64,000 nt of DNA from Triops longicaudatus (taxonomy: Eukaryota > Arthropoda > Branchiopoda > Notostraca > Triopsidae). The notes under the pieces were generated by a model that searched no databases, was not told where the DNA came from, and saw nothing but the letters and a program-made list of their open reading frames with translations. Shown in pieces: positions 40,201 to 49,200 of the stretch. Location of the stretch: the NCBI GenBank assembly GCA_022885665.1, contig JAGQDJ010000145.1:62001-126000 (forward strand). The letters are read 5' to 3'. Position 1 is the first letter of the stretch. Every line of letters starts with the position of its first letter. The position numbers were made by a program, and so were the translations under genes.

Positions 40201-43200
40201 GCACCCTTAAACTTGTCTCCATGGGTGAAACAACAACCCTAAAAAGCAATCTTGTCAAGTTCGTGAATGGTTTATGCGTAGAGTCATATCAGCACCATAT
40301 GCAGCGCCCTTTTTTCTTTATTTTTATTTCCCCCTTTTTTAAAAAACGGCAAAGAACTAAGGCTAAGTACTTTGCTTGTCGAAATAGGAAAGGTATATTA
40401 TGATTGAGTTGAGGGGCGGGTGGGCTGGGTCATTATAGCTCTCATAAAAGGAGATTAGAGTCATAAAAAGAGGTGACTATGGTTTTCTCGCACTTGAACC
40501 TGAAGATTTTAAGAACGAGAGGGCGAAGGAGGGGTGAGGGAGGCAACACACATACGCATATTTTTTTGTGCTGTTTAAGGAGGCTTGCAAGTTTTAATGA
40601 GGACGGAAAAGTGCTCCCTTGTTGAGCTCCGAAGAGAAGCAGATGCTGTGAGAGGTATATAACTAGAATAATGCCTTCTGACATGTTCCGAAAAGTTTTA
40701 CAAGAGAATCTCTTAAAAAGCTTTGCTCGGGCTATCTTTAGTACAAAGACGGCTTTTTGCCTTGCAACAGAACGAAGCGAAGAGTGTTCAAGACGCTGAG
40801 AACAGAGGCTGGGACGCTCAAAGAAGCCACAACCAGGCCACATGCACCTTCATACAGTTCATTATCATTATTATTATTACGGGTCTTAAAATAAACACGA
40901 TAAAGAAGGAACATGGTCCTTGTTGGTAGACAAACTGTTTACAAGTGGTCGCAACATAATTAAAGCAAGTTTTGTGAATGAATACACTTTGTTTACGCTT
41001 CTTTTATTGTTCGACGACAGAGCAAGGATCAGTGAAATTTAATGCAGCGTTTTTCGCATTGTTGCTCTCATTGTTGATGGGCAGCTAGTGCCTCTCAAAG
41101 GCTTTTTGCTGTTTACTGTCCAGCTTTGTGTACAATTCTTTTTACTGGTAAGGGTCACTGTCCAGAGGAAGAGGATAATTGAAAGGATAGATTCTTGAAA
41201 AGAAAAGCGAATAAAAAAAATCACGAATCTAAACGTACAATCGACAATAACGAGGAAGAAGAAAAAGCAAAGATACTCAAAAAATGCGAAATGAAGTCAA
41301 AATCAAAGCAAGCGCAACGCGTTGTCTTCCTTTCAGCTGCTTGTGAACCTCTTTACGCAACAATATTAATAACGACATTTCAGCATCCGGCATTAAGAAA
41401 AGCGACAATCAATGCTAACGCCACGGCAGTTGCGTGACTTGTCTCAGGCAAACTTCTGGCGACTATAATTTACCTCATAACACGGCTATGCTATGGAAAT
41501 GGAACTTTCATTGTTGACCATTTTCCTTCGCGCAACCTTCCAAACTGAAAGCAAGTCTCTGGCAATGGCAACTTTCATTGTTGACCAGTCCATGGCTTTA
41601 AGCTATGCTAGCGGCACAGTTTTACAAGTTGCGCTACGGCGAACGCGTGGGACCTCCTCTGGGCCACGGAAAGTTCGACGCGGGGCAACCGCTCATGGAG
41701 TGCTGTGGCGTTAGCAAAGGGCTTTAGTGCCGCGTACTGCAGGGTACATGTCAAAAGCGATCAACCCGCGATGCCAACGCCGAGATGGGAAATTGAGTGA
41801 CGCTCCGACAAGGCGAACGGCTAACAAGTTGACGATTCAGGTCTCCTTCGGCTGAGCAGGTACTTCAAAAGCAGCGACCCTTTCTACGTTTAATGGAACA
41901 AAACGCGACAGAATCTGACGTGCGACGCTGTTTAAACAAGTGAATCCAAATGTGCTCGACGAATAGAAACGTTCTTAGTTCTTCGTCGACCTTTCTGGGG
42001 CTATTACACATGACAATAAACTATCGCACCCTGAGGTAAAGACCCGTGTGGAAGAGAAACAATAGGAAATATTTGTCTTCACTGATTTTTAAATTATATT
42101 TTTCATGTTCTTCATTACGTCTGCCACTTTGAAAGGCGCAGTACAAAATCTACGTAAGAATTCGGTGAAACGGAAACCCGGATTTATGAGACATTTTCTT
42201 CTCGACTTTTTCTGTCGCTCGCATTTGTCTTTAACTACAGAATGAGTAAAGTTCGTAGGCATTGAGAACCTCAATGTAAGAGACTTGTCGTTTCCAGGTT
42301 TCTTATATCTGGGCTCAACTTTGTACAGCTACGTTGGACATTACGTTGAACTTAGAGAAACTCGTATGAGGGCAGAATTCCTTTCTGGGTCTCTTATTTC
42401 CGGGCTCTTATATAACAAAATATGGAGCATACACAGCGCAATGTAAGAAAAACGGGCTCCTTCTTCCTTGGCTTTCAAACTAACGCCTTTTCCGTCTGAA
42501 CTTAACCCGCAATGCAATTGCACTGTGCAGTACAATGGAATTCCACTTTGGATGTAATCCGCATTTAAGAGACAGTATTGCATTTTCATTACCCGGGTTC
42601 AGCTGTAAAATACACTGTTCAAACTGCAGTAGAACGCTGGCGTAAGAGACATGCTACTGTCAGTTTCCTCAAGTCTTTTACGTACGGGTTCAGCTTGTTT
42701 AAGTGAAAGAGGCTGTAAACACCGTCACCAAACTTAACTTACAACGTTCTAACGAGTAATTACTTGGAAGTGTCCGGTTCATTCGTCTTTTTATACCTGA
42801 CAATTTTGGATCAGTCTTCTGACACTACTGAATCAAGCTCGGACAAAAAACGCACAATTTGATCCGTAATCCGAATATCAAACCACGGATCACGATACGT
42901 TTCTGTTTTTGCCCAGCATTGGTTTGAGCGTAGGGTAGACCGATAGAGGCAAAGTTAATGGCAGTTGAAGGGAGCGATTAGGCCGGATTAGCGGGAATAG
43001 AAAGTTTGTACTCATTCCCATCCGGCCGTTGTAATCGGATACGACGCGTAGTCCGGATAAGAAGGAGTTGAAAACGATTTCTTCTTATCCGGCTGCAAAA
43101 CCCGCTTACCGGTGTTAGGGGGTAACGCAAAAAAAGTTCTATATGATAAAGAATTAATAAGCTAAAATAAAAAATGAATATAAAAAGGAAAGTTTTAATC

Positions 43201-46200
43201 AAGTAAATTAAAATACTGCAAAAGATATTGTCCGGTAAAACAATGAAGTAAATTAAGTTAACATTACTTAATGGTCCGTTTCGGATGCCCGGTCTAAATT
43301 CTTTTTCTTTAGTTCACCACAAGTTTTAACTTAAACTAGCTACGAAACCAGACTTAGGACAAGAATTAAATTTGGGTTTAGTGGTGGAATTTTTGCTACC
43401 AACGTGGTCAAAGGTTGTAAAAGGAAAGAGAAAAGGGAAAGAGAGTGAGCGGCGAGGGTGAGGGCAAAAGGATTGATTGTTACACTAACGAATTCTCCTT
43501 TGCAGGATCTCATATCGAAAAGGTCGTGGAGTAACGGTACTACATTTTTGGATTGAACGATTTTCGCTTTCGAACTGATCCGAAAGACTACAAACGTTAA
43601 CATTAGTAGACGTAAACTTGACATCCAAAATAGAGAAAAAGGCCAGAGCTTGCAGCGAAACTATACACAAGTAATCTCCTGGAATATTGTAAACCACACC
43701 AAGGCCAATTCTTGCCATATCGCTTCAACCGAAACTCAGGGAAAACACAGTAAAAACTTCTCTTACTAACGCACTGCAACCACAACACAAATTTACGTAC
43801 ATTCCACGATCAGCATTTCGATACATTTCTACTACGCTTCCTCCCTCAAATCCTCTACAGCTTCATTAGACAAGTTTAATCGCCGACAGTTCTTCCGACA
43901 TGTATAATGTCTGATAATGTAAGTATGTAAACGTGAAATCTCACAAATTTCCTCTTTATAACACGTAAGTCCTGGAGGAATCACGCCTTTTAACAGACAA
44001 CCTTGCACACTTCCGTCCATTCTTCTTCCGAAACGTCTTCTCTTGCCTCTCGTAACCGACAGCCCGCCACACAACCTTTCTATTATCGATTATAATGGTA
44101 TTAATACCTCTCGGAACTAATTACCTTGCAATCACTCGTCCTCTTCTTTCCTGTTTCTACGCATATGTGTTTAATCACCCAGAGTAGATAGCAACTTTAC
44201 TAATCTAACTGAACATAACATCTTCGAAAGGAAAAAAATACACAAAACTAAGTACAATTTTCTAACAATTAACTAATACAATTAACTGAATTAGGTAAAA
44301 ATCAACTTCAACAAGCCTAAACTTGACGAAGTCTGTGTTAAAAGCGAAAGGGTTGCGAAACCGAAACCAGGTTTTCTTTCGTGCTTTCGCAGGCCCAAAA
44401 ACGTCAAATTGACGTTGCTAAAGATCTCATTTTCCCCTTCCATTCTTTAATGGCTTCCCTTTATTAGCTTTAAGTAAGTGTAAAATTAGTAACCATTATC
44501 CTTTTTACTACCAACTCAAGTGATCCGAATATCCCTCAGCTGTTTTTTTTCGTCCTTTCCATTCTTTTCTCAAGTGTTCAACAAACTAAACAACAGCTTT
44601 CTTGACTTTACACAGAGCAGAAAGCTTTTTTGCCTTTTCTTCCCTTTTTGGCGGCGTAAGCAACAAAGTACGAAGCAAACTTAAAAACGACAATACCCCC
44701 TTCTTTCACTGTTCTGAAGGCATTTTGCCAAACTTACAGACTTTTTCTGCTGTAACTCTTCCGATTGCCAACAGACATTTCTACGGTCGAACGTAGAGTT
44801 TGACTCGTTAAGTCAACAACCAGGTTTTTCATTATTGCGGGTGTGGGGGGTCTCGCACGATTTCTTTGGTCTGTTGCTCTATACATAAAAGCTTCTGGAC
44901 GGCACGAGCCCATCGGAAAATAAAAGTACGCTAACGAATCTTACCTACGAATCTTGCCGACGAGTGTTTTCAAAACAACAACAATGAAAACCTTGTGGGA
45001 CGGTACCAAACAACCAGACTCAGGGGATATTATCCAAAATCACAATCAATAACACAGTTGGTACACACATAACACACTTTAAATCCAAGCCCACATTCCG
45101 TTTTTCGAACGAAACTTGTGAGGGGATAATGCCCACAACACATAAAAACTACTAAACCATGCCTGCCTCGTAGCTAAAGGCGAACTAACCACCCGCGCGC
45201 TGATGCCGAGCGCTTTATCAGCGCTGGCTGCGAGGAGGCAGGCCCCGTCGTGTCCCGCTACGCCGCGAGCCTCGCCGATGCCCATGCAATAGCTCCCGGG
45301 AAAAGAAAAGGTCACGTGACTCACTGCTTGCACTGAGGCTCGGGCGCTTGCTGCTTAGGCAATTAGCCGTGCGTCTACCAAAATTTGATGATCGCCCAAG
45401 CTTCTGAAGTGTGCGAGTGAGGCTATTGAGCCATTTTTACTAGGAAATGCGCTTACTCAACCTCCCGAAATGGACTAAAAAAATGCATATGAGGCAGGCT
45501 GGCTGGCTCGCGAAAATTTCGAAACATAATGTTATTCCAAACGGCGTCGGGCGCCCCCCGCTACTAAAATCACATCTACATATGCGTAACAAAGATGTAG
45601 GTCGTTTCTCCGTCTCTAGTTTAGCTTTCTCAGGAAAAAAATGCGTTCTCAAGAGCGATAGTGTTGATGACGGAGATTTCACAAGAGGTGTGTTTGCTTC
45701 GCAGCCAAAAAGGCAGGAAGTGGCTCTTCACGCATCCTCCCATTAAAAACCCTAAAAAATCTTCTCTTTTTTCACGGGTACCGAAGTGTTTTTCGTTCAG
45801 GTTGGGGGTATATCAAACGGAGAGATACTTTTCCTGAGTGCGGGGAGTAGACTTTCTTGTTATTTGGCGTCATTAACATGCAAAATACCACTCGGGAGAA
45901 TCCCAACGGTTGCCAAAAAGAAAGAGTTGTCAACTCACTACACGTAAAACACGTAAAACCTGTCCTTGTGAACGTGTCGTGCAGCTTGCTTGCTGGGCCA
46001 TTTGGTCTGGGTCTGAAATTATGTGACTTTGACCACAAAGTGTATAGGAGACTTTATGGAAATTTTTTGGCTGATAACAAGCTTTAAATGGTAAAAAATT
46101 GAAGCTTTCTGAGCTGAGAATTGAAAATTTAACATTTATGTATTCTTAAAATTAAAATTTGCTTCGAACTTTGACACAATTTTGGAAATAACTTGGGAAT

Positions 46201-49200
46201 TCCTTCGACTTGACTAAAATGTGACGAATTTAGTGTTCATAAGTTGTTAATCGATAAAGACAAGTTCGTTAACGAAACTTGTTGGAGTAACACTGAGTTA
46301 ACAAGAATAGTAATAAAAGGACAGAGTAGGGTGACAATGACCTACATTTGGCGTTTTTGCACTTTTTGTGTTAGGTTGACTTTTTTACCGGAGTTATTGT
46401 TAGCGTTTCGAAAGCTTTTCTACTTTTTTTCTGCTTTAACTTTTCTTTACTTTTTTTTTTTTCGCTTACTTTTACCTTGTTTTACCCTTATTTAACCTAA
46501 TTTGTTTTCAGCTTATTACATTGACTGAACGTAATAGAATTCGCTTACAATTAATTAGAGTCCATATTTGGACTTAATTTTCTGTTCACGTCACGTATAT
46601 TTTTTCAATTCTTTTATTTTTGCATACATTAATTAAAGGTTTTACTCCAGAACTCGAAGTTCTAGTTTTTGTAAAGTGAAGCTGAATTTCGGATTTGTTT
46701 CAAGAGAAGGTTTCTAGGATAATTTCTTCGGAAAGTGAAATTCGATGGCTTTCGATTCAAAAAGGGACGTTTTTCAGCAGCTGTCCGTAACGGAAGTTTG
46801 AACGCGAATTAACTAATTAAGCCTCCAGACAAAGTAACCACGTCTTTTTTGCCTTAATTGGCAAGTGCTTGCAGGAAATTTCATCACTGACGTTAATTGA
46901 CAACGAAAGGAAAACAATAGCTACTAGTTTCCAAAATACGCAATAGTCAGTTCGATTGGCTCTCCAATTCTAACGTGTTAATTCATTTATAGTGAAACAT
47001 AACTACACAAATTATTCAGAGTTCATTTCTTTAGCGAAGCCCGTCTTGTAATTCAATCAGTCTACAAATTTTGGAGCTTTTCCTATTGTCTCGCTGTTCA
47101 ATTTGTCCTGTGTATTAGACAAATGTGGCCCACAATTTCTTGGAATTTTTCCGACCTCTGTAATACGACCAATAGCTCTCGTGATTCACGCTTCTCTGAC
47201 GTCACAATTTCTTAGCGGTGCTGCTGCGATTTACTGAAAAAAGAGTCAAGATTCCATAGATAACAATGAATACTCAAAAAGTAAACCGCCAATTTTTTAC
47301 GCTGGGCCACAAGTTATATTTGCCTATTAATGCAGCATCAGTCCCGAAATTTATTAGACATTCCGAAAAGTTCTCTTGATCGTGAGTGGGCGTGGTTATA
47401 CAAACTAGAAATAATGCGTTTCTGTGGACTATGAAGTACTTTAAAGCAAGAACAATCTCGGAAGTATTTCAAACTACCTTTAGGTGAATATTTCCCCATC
47501 AGTAAGTTGTGTCACGTTGTCTTGGAAGTTTTTGCTGCATCCTGTCTTTTCAAGTCCTCTTAGCCTTACTTTCAATCCTCATTGTCTGTACGAATACAAC
47601 AATTTATCCGAGCCTGACCCCATTTCTCAACGACGGTTAGTATGAAACGCAATTATGCCTGATTTCCTATAGTCTGAGATGGTAAGCTGCGGTAACTACC
47701 GACTAACAGTGGAAAACTGCACACCTAATTAGTATCGCTGAAAGGCAACAATGAATACTTGTTTACGTCCGAGACACAAGGTACGAGATAGGAATTAGCA
47801 GTTTCTAAAACAAAGTCGAACAAATACTCTCACAAAAGAAAATGAAGCGTATGGGACAAATTGTTGGATAACAATGTAATATGCAGTCAGGTGACAACAA
47901 AAGAATTCGAAAACAGGAACTTTTTCGGTATTGTTGAAAACACCGCTCTTCGTTACCGAATGTTACGTCACCAATTTCCCCATAACTCCCTTGAAGTCAC
48001 AAAATTTACTAGATCTTTACAACAATGGTAGAAAAGCTTAACTCCAAAGATGTTTCACTAGGCAGAAAGCCCCTTCCCAATAACAATCCCAAGAACAATC
48101 TCTGACATCTGGAATTGTCCAATAAATTGGGGTTTAAAGATTTACTACAGTCGATAAATTACCCAACATTGCGGAAAACGCTTTCAAATTTGAGTAATGG
48201 AGCCGTTCACAAGAAAATTCGGATTCACTTCGACTAACCTAACTCAATTTAAGCTAGCATAACTTTAAACTATGCATATCCAACATAATTTGTCTTCGCT
48301 TGCCCTTGAATTAGACTAGCCCAACTTCATTGAAGCTAACCTAATGCTCCTGAGTGGTAGGCAAATTATTTAAATTTGTTAAAAACGCTTGGGGCAACGA
48401 AGCCTTTAACAAGCAAAGTCGGAATTAAGATGTGTTTAAGTCTGTTTCTGTAAACTTCCGTCCAGTTTAGTCGAAAATTTAATCACGCTTAACGAGGACT
48501 TTCTTTTCGACGATTTGCGGTAACGGGCGAAAACTATTGAGAAGTACAGCTTTATTATATGCAATGACAGTAGGTTCATTGGCCAGCTTAAATACTTTCT
48601 TCACCACTAATTTACAACCTCTTCCCTTCTTGTACCTCCTCGTTAAAGCAAATGACTAATGTCCGTTCTGGCTACTAAATATTAGCCAAACGTGGGTTAT
48701 ACTACTACAACGCATAATGAACCATGTTTTTTGTCAACGTCAGCTCCTAACACGTGAAATCTATAAATTCCACATACCTTCGCGTGCAGCGAACTCCTTA
48801 ATCATTTTCCCTATTTTTTTTACTATAATTCTACGGTGTGTTCTATTATTCTCTATAACTGTGAGCAATGCTAAATTCGAGCCACAAGGTTCCAATTGCC
48901 CCCCCTTGGACTTTTCTTATAAAAAAGGGGGGACATGTGTGCAAGTGAAAAAAGGACTTGTAAAAAACTTGTTTGACGACTTTCGCTCCATCAAAATTGC
49001 ACTGAACCTTGTACTAGTCTATATCTTGAAAAAAGTAGGTCCCAAAGTTAAAATCCCATGATGAGTTACACAACCCATCAGATTCTTCGCTAATCAACCC
49101 AATCTGGGTGTAATCCCCTTATTTCACACTTGAAAATTGAAAACTTTTCACCTTCGGTGTTTAACCCAAAGATTTTCTTTATCTAAGGATTTTTTTCCGA

